From Pseudomonadota bacterium (GTDB lineage: Bacteria; Desulfobacterota; Desulfovibrionia; Desulfovibrionales; Desulfovibrionaceae): a stretch of DNA of 63,982 nt. The stretch covers positions 1 to 63,982 of the forward strand of contig JAHIUW010000013.1 in assembly GCA_018816865.1 (NCBI GenBank). Direction: 5' to 3'. This document shows, in pieces, positions 17,297-24,789 of this stretch. The notes below the pieces were generated by a model. That model worked only from the letters and a program-made list of their open reading frames with translations. It had not been told where the DNA came from and did not search any database. The first letter of the stretch is position 1, and the number at the start of each line of letters is the position of its first letter. The position numbers were made by a program, and so were the translations under genes.

Positions 17297-18343
17297 CAGG
17301 ATCGACCGGGGTTTAGAAGAGAACCCTTTGTGCTGGGCTTTGCGGAGACCCCCGCGGGGCCCGTGCCGCGAGTGGGCACGGACCTCTCGCGCCGGGATCA
17401 TCTGGGGACCTTTCTGGCGCGGGTTTCGGGTGTGCGTGAAGATTACAAGATTGTGCCCGGCCTGTACTGCGTGGGCCAGCCAGGGCCGGATGCCCCGGTG
17501 CTCGTGACCTGCAACTACAAGCTGACCTTTGATCTCGTGCGTCGGGAACTGGCCGGGCTGGACCTCTGGCTGCTGATCATCGACACCCATGGCATCAATG
17601 TCTGGTGCGCGGCGGGCAAGGGCACCTTCTCCACGGCGGAGGTGGCCCACCGGGTGCGGCACTCGGGCCTGGAAAGGGTGGTCAGCCATCGCAAGTTGAT
17701 CCTGCCCCAATATTCGGCCACGGGCGTGTCCGCGCACAAGCTGCGCAAGCAGTGCGGCTTCGGTGCTGAGTTCGGCCCCATCCGCGCCATCGACGTGCCG
17801 CGCTATCTGGCGCAGGGGGCCGACGAAACCATGCGCCGGGCCACCTTCGGTCTTTGGGAGCGGGCCGTGCTGGTGCCCATCGAAGTCACCCTGCTTTGGA
17901 AGGGGCTTGCCTGGGCTGCGCTGACGATGTTCGCGCTCTCGGGCATCGGTCCGCAGTGGTTTTCCCTGCCAGCGGCCTGGACGCGGGGGGGATTGGCCCT
18001 GGGCGGGACCCTGGCGGGCATCCTGGGCGGGGCCGTGGCCGTGCCGCTGCTCTTGCCCTGGCTGCCGGGGCGGGCCTTCAGCCTTAAAGGGGCTGTGGCT
18101 GGTGCCGTGCTGGGGCTGGCGACGGTGCTGGCCCTGCCGGGGGCCTCCGGCTGGGGCGAGGGCCTGGGACTGCTGCTATGGGTCATGGCCCTGGCGTCGT
18201 ACCTGGGCATGAATTTCACGGGCTCGACCCCCTTCACCTCGCCCTCGGGGGTGGAAAAGGAGATGCGCCGGGCCCTTCCGGTGCAGGCGGGTGCGGTCCT
18301 GGCGGCCGTGGCCTTGTGGGTTGGTTCTGCGTTTATGGTTTGA
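17279..18343 (+). CDS. hgcA: Mercury-methylating corrinoid protein HgcA
   Basis: HgcA transfers a methyl group from its cobalamin to Hg(II). The cap-helix signature NVWCAAGK is present at 17597-17620; its Cys (codon 17606-17608, residue 110 from the GTG) is the expected lower Co ligand. The corrinoid domain (about residues 20-190) contains TPAGPVPRV, GLYCVGQPGPDAPVLV, NYKLTFD and VSHRKLILPQ, all family hallmarks. About five membrane helices follow (from LVPIEVTLLWKGLAWAAL to the C-terminus). The GTG start has only a weak TTGAGG site, and the same frame continues upstream to 17099 across one TGA, so the full protein may be 414 residues with a recoded residue 56. hgcB follows 14 bases after the stop. 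Confidence 0.95.
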   Translation: MSGFGRQDRPGFRREPFVLGFAETPAGPVPRVGTDLSRRDHLGTFLARVSGVREDYKIVPGLYCVGQPGPDAPVLVTCNYKLTFDLVRRELAGLDLWLLIIDTHGINVWCAAGKGTFSTAEVAHRVRHSGLERVVSHRKLILPQYSATGVSAHKLRKQCGFGAEFGPIRAIDVPRYLAQGADETMRRATFGLWERAVLVPIEVTLLWKGLAWAALTMFALSGIGPQWFSLPAAWTRGGLALGGTLAGILGGAVAVPLLLPWLPGRAFSLKGAVAGAVLGLATVLALPGASGWGEGLGLLLWVMALASYLGMNFTGSTPFTSPSGVEKEMRRALPVQAGAVLAAVALWVGSAFMV

Positions 18344-18357
18344 TCAGAGAGGATGCA

Positions 18358-18639
18358 ATGAAGGACTTCAGATATCTGGACGGGGTGACGACTCTGGAAT
18401 ACGACGCCGAGTCTTGCGTGGGCTGCGGCTCGTGTGTGCAGGTCTGCCCGCACGGGGTGTTCGAGCTGAGCGGCAAAAAGGCGCGCATCGTGGATCGCGA
18501 GGCCTGCATGGAGTGCGGGGCCTGCGCCATGAACTGTGCGCCTGGGGCCATCAGCGTGACCCCCGGTGTGGGCTGCGCGGCCTATATCATCCAGACCTGG
18601 CTGCCCTGGACCAAGAATGCAGGGGGCGGTTGCTGCTAG
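18358..18639 (+). CDS. hgcB: HgcB, 2[4Fe-4S] ferredoxin of mercury methylation
   Basis: The 93-residue protein carries two ferredoxin motifs, CVGCGSCVQVCP (Cys 20-30) and CMECGACAMNCAP (Cys 50-60), for two [4Fe-4S] clusters that reduce the HgcA cobalamin. The extra conserved Cys at 73 (TPGVGCAAYI) and the C-terminal Cys-Cys pair (92-93) match the residues reported to be needed for function and thought to handle Hg(II). AGAGGA lies 5 nt before the ATG. It is transcribed with hgcA, and a symmetrical hairpin follows. Confidence 0.96.
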   Translation: MKDFRYLDGVTTLEYDAESCVGCGSCVQVCPHGVFELSGKKARIVDREACMECGACAMNCAPGAISVTPGVGCAAYIIQTWLPWTKNAGGGCC

Positions 18640-18686
18640 CTCTTTGTGGAAGTCATCAATTCAATTTCCACTGCAATAATCAAAGG

Positions 18687-18710
18687 GGTCGGATGCATGA
18701 GCATCCGACC
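18687..18710. terminator. Bidirectional hairpin between hgcB and the pilin genes
   Basis: GGTCGGATGC (18687-18696) and GCATCCGACC (18701-18710) pair perfectly around ATGA. T-richness is modest on both sides. It sits between the convergent ends of hgcB and the minus-strand prepilin gene. Confidence 0.7.
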
Positions 18711-18753
18711 TCCTATAAGTTGATTCTTGAGGCTTAAGATTGTCTTCGTCCAA

Positions 18754-20334
18754 TCAACGCCAGCGAAAACCGAAATCAGAGATGACGGCTATTGTGGAAT
18801 TATTGCTGCCGGTGCCCATGGTCCAGCCGAACCGGAAAAGGTCGAAGTCAGAGTCGAATCGGGGGTGGGTTTTGGTCAACTCAATATCCGGTGCGGGCGC
18901 GGCGGCATCCAACGCGGCCAAGTCGCCACCGAGATTATCAAAAAAAGCCGAGTCAGAGAGGGAGCAATCGTACCAGGCGCGAATCTTGAACTCGTCGCCG
19001 GTACGTTCGACTTCAAGGCGGAAGTCATATGTGTTTCCGGTCTCAAGCCATTTGCTTGTCCCTTCATCAAAAATCCCGTCGCTGCCGTCTACAATGATGG
19101 GAGTTGGGTCCGGTCCAGGATTATTGATGTCTGTAGCGCTATCCGAACTTGCTCCGTGAATATTGTCATCACTTCTCGTGCCATTAGCGCCCCAATAGAC
19201 CACTGCCATGTGATTGGCATCAGCGTTAGCGAGTGCAGCATTTTTACTGTCACCCCTAGCGGTGTGCGTGGTTGTATCGAATTCAATGCCGAGTTTGGGA
19301 GGGTAGATGTAGTTGCCTCCATTTTGGTCTGAATAACCAACTGACGCACCGAGTGCGGAGCCGCACATGGTTGTCATGTCGGTATTTGTCCCGCCAGTGA
19401 GGTCAACCCCGGCCAGAGCGAAGGAGAACCCTCCAGCAGAAGTGCCAGGCACTCTGTATTGGTAGTGGACGCGAAAGCCATTGCTCAGGTCACAGACCCC
19501 ATCTTCGCGACCATCCCCGGCGTTGACATCCCCGCAGTTACCTAAAGCTTCGGTGCCGGTATACCATTGGCAACCAGCAGCGTTTGAGCCTGCACCGGTT
19601 TCCTGCAGGGTGATTTCTCCTGTGCCAGCGTTTACAACAATGGTGTTTGGCTTGGATTCAACCGTGCCAGTCGTTGCGAAGTCCGTGGCCATATCGGAAA
19701 AATCGACCTGGGGTGTTCCATCGGGGGCCTGGGATGTGCAGTATGTGCAAATGGAGTTTTTGATGGCGTCCCATTTGGCGTAGGAATAGATGTCATCAAA
19801 TTCCTGGCCGGCGACATCTGTGCCATAGGGTTGGACTGTAATACGAACCGGGGTGGTGGTGTCATCATAGATCACTTCCCGGTTGTGGTTTGGACCACTG
19901 CTGGAAACGAAGAAAGCCACATTCGGTGCCAGTAAGGTGGAACCTTCGTAGACATCGAATCCCACGTCTGTTCCGTCAAGATCGCAGAGCACCGATCCCG
20001 ATGCATTGCGTAGAACAGGTGCCAGCTTGTAGTAGTAGGACTCGCCCCACATATCCAAATTTTCGCCCTGAAGTTGGGCAAGGTCGGAGCTGGCCGCTCC
20101 ATCCAGGTCGCCGTCCGTGGGCAGCGAGCAGTTGGTGGCGTTCATGCTGAAGCCGATGATTGCATCCCGGACGTTGTGAATGTCATGCTTGATTTTTTTG
20201 GTGTTCAAGTCGCGGGAGCTGGTCCTCAGCCGGGGCACAGCAATGGAGATGACGATCCCGACGACGATCAGGATGAGGGCCATCTCGATGAGGGTGAACC
20301 CCTTTGTTTGCTTTGTTCCAGTGTGTTGCTTCAT
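18754..20334 (-). CDS. Large prepilin with lectin-like C-terminal domain
   Basis: A 526-residue type IV prepilin-like protein. Its class III signal is KG followed by FTLIEMALILIVVGIVISIAV, with the usual Glu at +5 of the mature protein. The mature part is much longer than a normal pilin (150-250 residues). Residues from about 275 look like a beta-sandwich of the L-type lectin/concanavalin class: QYRVPGTSAGGFSFALAG, KLGIEFDTTTH, HMAVVYWG and a final RFGWTMGTG...ISDFGFRW strand. Paired Cys suggest disulfides. The C-terminal half is paralogous to the next gene upstream (20400-22019). It is the last of three minus-strand prepilins in one unit. The function inferred is a tip or adhesive minor pilin; the lectin call is from pattern only. 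Confidence 0.8.
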   Translation of the reverse strand: MKQHTGTKQTKGFTLIEMALILIVVGIVISIAVPRLRTSSRDLNTKKIKHDIHNVRDAIIGFSMNATNCSLPTDGDLDGAASSDLAQLQGENLDMWGESYYYKLAPVLRNASGSVLCDLDGTDVGFDVYEGSTLLAPNVAFFVSSSGPNHNREVIYDDTTTPVRITVQPYGTDVAGQEFDDIYSYAKWDAIKNSICTYCTSQAPDGTPQVDFSDMATDFATTGTVESKPNTIVVNAGTGEITLQETGAGSNAAGCQWYTGTEALGNCGDVNAGDGREDGVCDLSNGFRVHYQYRVPGTSAGGFSFALAGVDLTGGTNTDMTTMCGSALGASVGYSDQNGGNYIYPPKLGIEFDTTTHTARGDSKNAALANADANHMAVVYWGANGTRSDDNIHGASSDSATDINNPGPDPTPIIVDGSDGIFDEGTSKWLETGNTYDFRLEVERTGDEFKIRAWYDCSLSDSAFFDNLGGDLAALDAAAPAPDIELTKTHPRFDSDFDLFRFGWTMGTGSNNSTIAVISDFGFRWR

Positions 20335-20399
20335 GGCGTTGTCCCTGTCTTGAAGGATGGCTTGGGTACGGCAAGTTGTGTGGGATGCAGCAGGGCGGC

Positions 20400-22019
20400 C
20401 TATCGGAATGCGATGCCGAAATCAGAGATGGTGACCTGGCGGTCGACACTGAGGCCTGTGCCCGTTGTCCAGCCAAAAAAAACATCTTTCATGTTATTAT
20501 GGAAAGAGGTCGCGGGGTAGGGGCCTTCTGTTAGGTGGAAGGCCTTGCCGGTGGTCCAATCACCATAATCATTGAAATCTTGAGTCAGGTCGTTGCTGTT
20601 ATCGCAGTCAATGCACACGGACCAATCATAAGTGACATCGTTGGCGGCATCTTCTGTAATCACAACGTCCATGCGAAATGTGTGTGGTTGTCCATCACCC
20701 ACATAGTCATCCGTTGTGTTGTAATAATAGGGGTTGTCATTGACCACGGGGGGGCCGGAATCATAGGATTCATTCACATGCCCGGATGGTACGTCCGGGT
20801 TGTCGGGATCAGTAAGAGCGTCGCTATTAACACCATGTCGATAGTCATCAGAGAGGGTGGCGTATTGGGTAGCAATACTAGCGGGATTGTAGTCACTTCC
20901 CCAGAAGACCAAGGCCAAATGCGGGTCATAAGATCCGCTGTTAAAGTTTGGGTCGTCAGTGGATTGGTAGTAATCGAACTCCACGGCAAATTTTGGATCG
21001 TAGATAGGAAGTGTAGGTATATCGCCGCCCCAAGCTGAGTAGCCAAGCATGATGCCACCGCACATATCTGTGGATGCGGAGGCCGAAACGGCTGCTGGGT
21101 CTGCACTCGCCACTGTAAATGTCCAGCCGGAGCCAGAGCTGCCTATTGGTGTGTATTCAAAATAGACTCGAACCCCCCCCTCAACGAGGGGGGCAAATGC
21201 GAAATCGTCAGGGTAGAGGTTGCATTCCCCTGCGAGGCAGGCACCTGAGTCCGCAGCCGTATTGCCTTTGTACCAGAAGCAGCCGATGCCACCAGACAAC
21301 CCATCGCCCAGGGTGACGGTGTTGTCATCAGTCGCCGTGGTCACGTAGCCCGTTGTCGGAGCGCTGTATCCGGCGGCAGGGGTGGTGACAGCCGCCGCTC
21401 CAAAGTCCGAGAAGTTCTGGGCAAAGGAGACGTCGGCCCCGATGGGGCCGGTGGAGGTTCCGGCAGCGCACACGCGTCCCTTGAGGAAGTCCAGGGTCAC
21501 GTAGGTCACGACATCGTCGGGCTTAAGCGTGGCGCCAGTAATTCCTTTGGGATAGGCTGTGAGGTCGGTATAGGGCCCGGCGCCGGTAAGGACAACTTCC
21601 TGCGTATGGTTGGGGCCAAGACTCACCAGGGCAAATCCCACGTTATTGATCTGCGCCAGCTGGGTTGACGTGTCGGCCGCCATCTCGGTGTAGGTCATGG
21701 TGGTGTTGGTGACGTCCTCGTGGCAGATTTCCTGTTTGTTATCCAGCTCGTCGGGAGTGATGTACAGGATCTGTTGGCCCCAGGGGTCGTTCAGCGGCAG
21801 TCCCAGGCTGGCGAGGTTGTTGGGTTCCGGCAGATGGCCATTGGCGATGGCGTAGCCCAGGATGACCTCTTTGAGGTTGTCGATGCTGGCTTGCCCGGCT
21901 GATTGCTTATCCCGTTTGATGAATTCCGTAATGACGGGCATGGTCAATCCGATGAGAAGCCCCATAATGACCAGGACGATGGCCATTTCAATAAGCGTAA
22001 ATGCTCGTTTGTGCGACAT
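20400..22019 (-). CDS. Large prepilin with lectin-like C-terminal domain
   Basis: From ATG 22019 (GGGAGGG further upstream) the product has 539 residues. It starts with a short prepilin leader ending in Ala, then FTLIEMAIVLVIMGLLIGLTM with Glu at +5. A pilin-like section (to about 200) contains LGPNHTQEVV. The C-terminal half repeats the lectin-like layout seen in the 18754-20334 product: VYFEYTPIGSSGSGWTF, a KFAVEFDYYQ strand, HLALVFWG and a closing FGWTTGTG...ISDFGIAFR strand. The longer frame back to 22277 overlaps the upstream pilin gene and lacks pilin features. It is probably an adhesive minor pilin assembled by the machinery encoded at 25.7-36.0 kb. Confidence 0.8.
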   Translation of the reverse strand: MSHKRAFTLIEMAIVLVIMGLLIGLTMPVITEFIKRDKQSAGQASIDNLKEVILGYAIANGHLPEPNNLASLGLPLNDPWGQQILYITPDELDNKQEICHEDVTNTTMTYTEMAADTSTQLAQINNVGFALVSLGPNHTQEVVLTGAGPYTDLTAYPKGITGATLKPDDVVTYVTLDFLKGRVCAAGTSTGPIGADVSFAQNFSDFGAAAVTTPAAGYSAPTTGYVTTATDDNTVTLGDGLSGGIGCFWYKGNTAADSGACLAGECNLYPDDFAFAPLVEGGVRVYFEYTPIGSSGSGWTFTVASADPAAVSASASTDMCGGIMLGYSAWGGDIPTLPIYDPKFAVEFDYYQSTDDPNFNSGSYDPHLALVFWGSDYNPASIATQYATLSDDYRHGVNSDALTDPDNPDVPSGHVNESYDSGPPVVNDNPYYYNTTDDYVGDGQPHTFRMDVVITEDAANDVTYDWSVCIDCDNSNDLTQDFNDYGDWTTGKAFHLTEGPYPATSFHNNMKDVFFGWTTGTGLSVDRQVTISDFGIAFR

Positions 22020-22041
22020 GATAGCGGGTCCCTCCCTCTGA

Positions 22042-22764
22042 TTACTGGGCCACGGCGGAGATGAGTTCGTTGGCCGTGACGTATAGGATGACGTCGTCCG
22101 CGAATTCCACGGGGACGTCGATCGCGGTTGAATTGAAGTTGACGGTCGCACCGGATATTTCTCCGATGTATCCCGCCTGAACCCCGCCGTTGAAATTGTT
22201 ATAGCTGGTGTGGTCGGCCACCCGATTACGGCCAAGGCTGACGAGGACAAAGGCGATGCCCTGAATGGTGATGCCACTTTTATTGATGATCGTTGAGGTG
22301 GCGTCGGGGAGGACGCGGGAAGCCCCGGTCATGGTATCGGTGATGATGTACTCGCCGGCCAGGCCGTCGCCTCCGCCGTCCTTTATCCCTTCAAGATAAT
22401 AAATCTTGTTGCCCCAGCCATCAAGGGCCGAGCACATGCAGCTGTCTACGTCCAGGCCAACGGCACTGAGGCCGGCGACATCACAGTCCAGATTGTCGGC
22501 GGTGTTTCCGGGTGTGGTTGAGCCAGTATAGGTGGGGTAGCGCCCCGAGAGAACGCAGCGGCGTATGAGGCAGCTTTTGATGTCGTCCATGACTGCGGCG
22601 GTCTTGGCTATCCGGCGGCCTTCAACGACGGCGTTCCAGCCCAGCCCTGCGGCGGCCATGATAATGCCAACGATAACGATGACCAGCCCGATCTCGATGA
22701 GGGTGAACCCCGCACAAACCAACGGTTTCCCTGCCTCGTGGCGGGAAATGGATGAGATTTTCAA
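22042..22764 (-). CDS. Type IV prepilin-like protein
   Basis: The 240-residue product has a 19-residue leader ending in Gly and the prepilin signature FTLIEIGLVIVIVGIIMAAAG, so it is processed by a PilD-type peptidase. The mature domain contains a Cys-rich segment (DSCMCSALDGWGNKIYYLEG), a WGN motif common in pseudopilins, and IAFVLVSLGRNR, which is close to the equivalent strand in the next pilin gene (VGFALVSLGPNH). There is no lectin-like extension. It is first in the minus-strand pilin unit; its stop is 22 bases from the next start. Confidence 0.88.
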   Translation of the reverse strand: MKISSISRHEAGKPLVCAGFTLIEIGLVIVIVGIIMAAAGLGWNAVVEGRRIAKTAAVMDDIKSCLIRRCVLSGRYPTYTGSTTPGNTADNLDCDVAGLSAVGLDVDSCMCSALDGWGNKIYYLEGIKDGGGDGLAGEYIITDTMTGASRVLPDATSTIINKSGITIQGIAFVLVSLGRNRVADHTSYNNFNGGVQAGYIGEISGATVNFNSTAIDVPVEFADDVILYVTANELISAVAQ

Positions 22765-23099
22765 TGAAGGCCCCCCCTATTGTGTGTCAACTCACGTATT
22801 GTGCCATATATAGGCTATGAAAAGTATGGCTTTTTTTAAAAGAAAACGCAATACGGCGAAAGGATTTTAGCTGCTGCCGGGCGAATTGTTTAATCTTTGC
22901 CAGCTATGTTGATCCTCTTTTGCCGCGGGGGGAGTGGCTAATTTGCGTTATTCCAAAATAAATCAATTTCCCCCTTGAATTTTTTGTGGAGTGTACATAA
23001 GCTTGGCAAGACTTGTTTTGTCTTTTTGAGGGTATGCGATACAAGTTTTAGCTTATTATTGCTTACGGTGCTTATCATATCTGACGTTTGGGCGGGGGG
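22765..23099. other. Divergent intergenic region of the pilus locus
   Basis: This 335-base AT-rich gap separates the minus-strand pilin unit from the plus-strand pseudopilin. Promoters for both directions should lie here, but I could not fix clear boxes. A 6-bp stem (GCCATA near 22803 with TATGGC near 22830) followed by seven T is visible on the plus strand, with no plus-strand gene before it. No ORF is convincing. Confidence 0.5.
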
Positions 23100-23708
23100 A
23101 TGTTCCAAACCAAATCAAAGTCTATAAGACTGCCGGGCTATAACCAGGTCGAACTGATTCTGGGGTTTGGCCTTGTTGCGTTGTTGATGCTGGGGCTGCT
23201 GACTGTGGTCAACCCGTTTGCGGGTGATCAGACCGAGGGCATCCCCTCCTATCGTGCGGCAAATGCCATGTATATTTATAGCGCCATTGAGCAGCAGCGT
23301 GTAGCTGTGATGTCCTATACTGAGATGACCGGTGCGCTCCCCGGGGACAATCCCGTGGCGGTGGAGGTCGACGGTAGACTGATCAAGGGCAACGGCAATG
23401 GCAGGATCGAGGTCGCCAACGGCGAGAAGGACAAGGTCTTTCCCGATCTGTATAACGCGGGGATCAATCCCGCGCACTACGTGCGGGTCCGGGGCAAGAT
23501 TCTTGAGTTTTCGTGGGTAGAGCTGCGCGACGGGGACAAAATCCTCGGGGTCGGGCATTTCTTCAAGCTGCCGGGGGTGCATCCCCTGGAAGCGCGGGCT
23601 TATGACGCCAAGCACGACGATGACTCCAGCGACAGCGGTGACGTCGTCTACGCCCGCAACGAGACCGAGGGCGTCGATCTGTACATCAAATTCAATCTGT
23701 TTAGGTAA
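23100..23708 (+). CDS. Atypical pseudopilin
   Basis: A 202-residue protein with a prepilin-like N-terminus in which the usual Phe-Thr-Leu is replaced: LPG then YNQVELILGFGLVALLMLGLL. Gly at -1 and Glu at +5 are kept, so processing is plausible. The rest is soluble and mixed alpha/beta (RAANAMYIYSAIEQQR, GALPGDNP, GNGNGRIEV), with GALPGDNP and GNGNG segments like those in some exported pseudopilins of Desulfovibrio. ATG 23100 directly follows a run of six G, a poor spacing; an alternative TTG is at 23088. It is followed after 5 bases by the UshA-like gene, so they are cotranscribed. The role in the pilus is unknown. Confidence 0.7.
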   Translation: MFQTKSKSIRLPGYNQVELILGFGLVALLMLGLLTVVNPFAGDQTEGIPSYRAANAMYIYSAIEQQRVAVMSYTEMTGALPGDNPVAVEVDGRLIKGNGNGRIEVANGEKDKVFPDLYNAGINPAHYVRVRGKILEFSWVELRDGDKILGVGHFFKLPGVHPLEARAYDAKHDDDSSDSGDVVYARNETEGVDLYIKFNLFR

Positions 23709-23713
23709 CTGAA

Positions 23714-24574
23714 ATGATCAAGTCGATTCAGATATTTCTGGTGGGGCTGAGCCTGTTCGTGGCTGGCGCAGTGACTGCTCCGGCCGCCGACCCGGGCGTG
23801 GTTCTTTTGTATACGGGCAATTCCCTGGGTAAATACCAGGCCTGCCCGACCTGTGGCCAGTCTGCCACCGGTGGGCTGGATCGCCGTGCGACCGTGCTGG
23901 CCGAGCAGCGCGCCGGCGGGGGTACGGTGTTCACCCTGGCGGGGGGCTATGAGCTGTCTCCCTACTCGAAAAATTGGAATCCTGTCGACGGTCATTCACA
24001 GGCTCTGGTCAGGGCCTACACGGCCCTGGAGTATGACCTGGGGGTGTTGACCTCCGGCGACCAGGAGTCTCTGTCCCGAACCGGACTGGAAGCCCCCAAG
24101 GGTTTTGTCCCGGCCGGTGATCGCCCCGAGGTGCGGGTTCTGACCAAGGGCTCCGTGCGACTTGGGGTGCTGATCTGTCCGGAGCTCAGGGCAGGGTCGT
24201 CCGCTCCCGGCCCGGAGCTTTTCGCGCAGCTCGCCGCGACCGCCGCTCAGGTGCGCCAGGATTGTGATGTCGTCATCGCCATCAGCACCTGGGGGGAGAG
24301 GAACGAGGCCGCGCTGCTGGAGGCCCATCCCGGTGTGGCGGATGTGCTGCTGGGCAGTGGACCCGGGGTTGGCGCAGGTGTACGCCTGATGAACGACGGG
24401 GCAACCATGTGGCTGCGGCCCGAGTTCGAAGGCCGTTCCGTGTTGCGTCTGGAATTGACATCCTTTCTTGATGCTGGAAAATGGGAGGGGGAGTCTTTGG
24501 CTGCCGTCAGGCTGCCTTTGGATCATCTGGTCAAAGGGGACGGTCGTATTTCGGCGTTGTTTGCCTGGATATGA
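23714..24574 (+). CDS. Exported UshA-like (Cys form) protein
   Basis: The 286-residue product has a signal peptide (LVGLSLFVAGAVTAPAA) and an N-terminal strand VVLLYTGNSLGKYQACPTCG, which resembles the 5'-nucleotidase/UshA-like metallophosphatase family in which some members carry selenocysteine (CPxUG) at this place. Here the codon is TGT, so it is the Cys version. Later segments (DLGVLTSGDQES, LGVLICPE, ISTWGERNEAALLEAHPGVADVLLGSG) keep the calcineurin-like order, but several metal ligands look lost, so catalysis is doubtful. A redox or structural role on the cell surface is possible. It sits between a pseudopilin and the major pilin gene. Confidence 0.6.
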   Translation: MIKSIQIFLVGLSLFVAGAVTAPAADPGVVLLYTGNSLGKYQACPTCGQSATGGLDRRATVLAEQRAGGGTVFTLAGGYELSPYSKNWNPVDGHSQALVRAYTALEYDLGVLTSGDQESLSRTGLEAPKGFVPAGDRPEVRVLTKGSVRLGVLICPELRAGSSAPGPELFAQLAATAAQVRQDCDVVIAISTWGERNEAALLEAHPGVADVLLGSGPGVGAGVRLMNDGATMWLRPEFEGRSVLRLELTSFLDAGKWEGESLAAVRLPLDHLVKGDGRISALFAWI

Positions 24575-24627
24575 CAGTCTTTTTATATATTACTCTGACT
24601 TCAACGGGGGGAAGTGCCAATGCTGCG

Positions 24628-24657
24628 TTGACACAAGAGTAGGTTTAAGTGTATAGT
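24628..24657 (+). promoter_or_regulatory. Sigma-70-type promoter ahead of the first riboswitch
   Basis: TTGACA (24628-24633) and TATAGT (24652-24657), 18 bases apart, lie directly before the riboswitch aptamer. Transcription would start near 24664, just before the aptamer's first stem. Confidence 0.7.
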
Positions 24658-24674
24658 CATGAGTAGGGAAAGCC

Positions 24675-24755
24675 AGTTAAAAGCCAAACCTGCCGCGAGG
24701 GGGGGACGGAAAGCCACGGATCTCTAAGGGTATGAGATGGCCGGGCTGCCTCGGA
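24675..24755 (+). ncRNA. GEMM-I cyclic dinucleotide riboswitch
   Basis: The conserved core is present: GCCAAACC (24683-24690), the GCGAG loop, GGGACGGAAAGCCACGG (24703-24719), and CCGGGCTGCC (24741-24750) after a variable hairpin. The GGAAAGCC and CCGGGC forms resemble the Geobacter-type subgroup, some of which bind 3',3'-cGAMP through A at position 20; by my alignment the base here is G (24683), predicting c-di-GMP. It is the leader of the major pilin gene. The expression platform is not obvious: only 34 bases separate it from the start codon, so control of ribosome access is more likely than termination. Confidence 0.88.
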
Positions 24756-24789
24756 ACAGGAATCTGGAACTATTTAAGGAGGAAATCCA

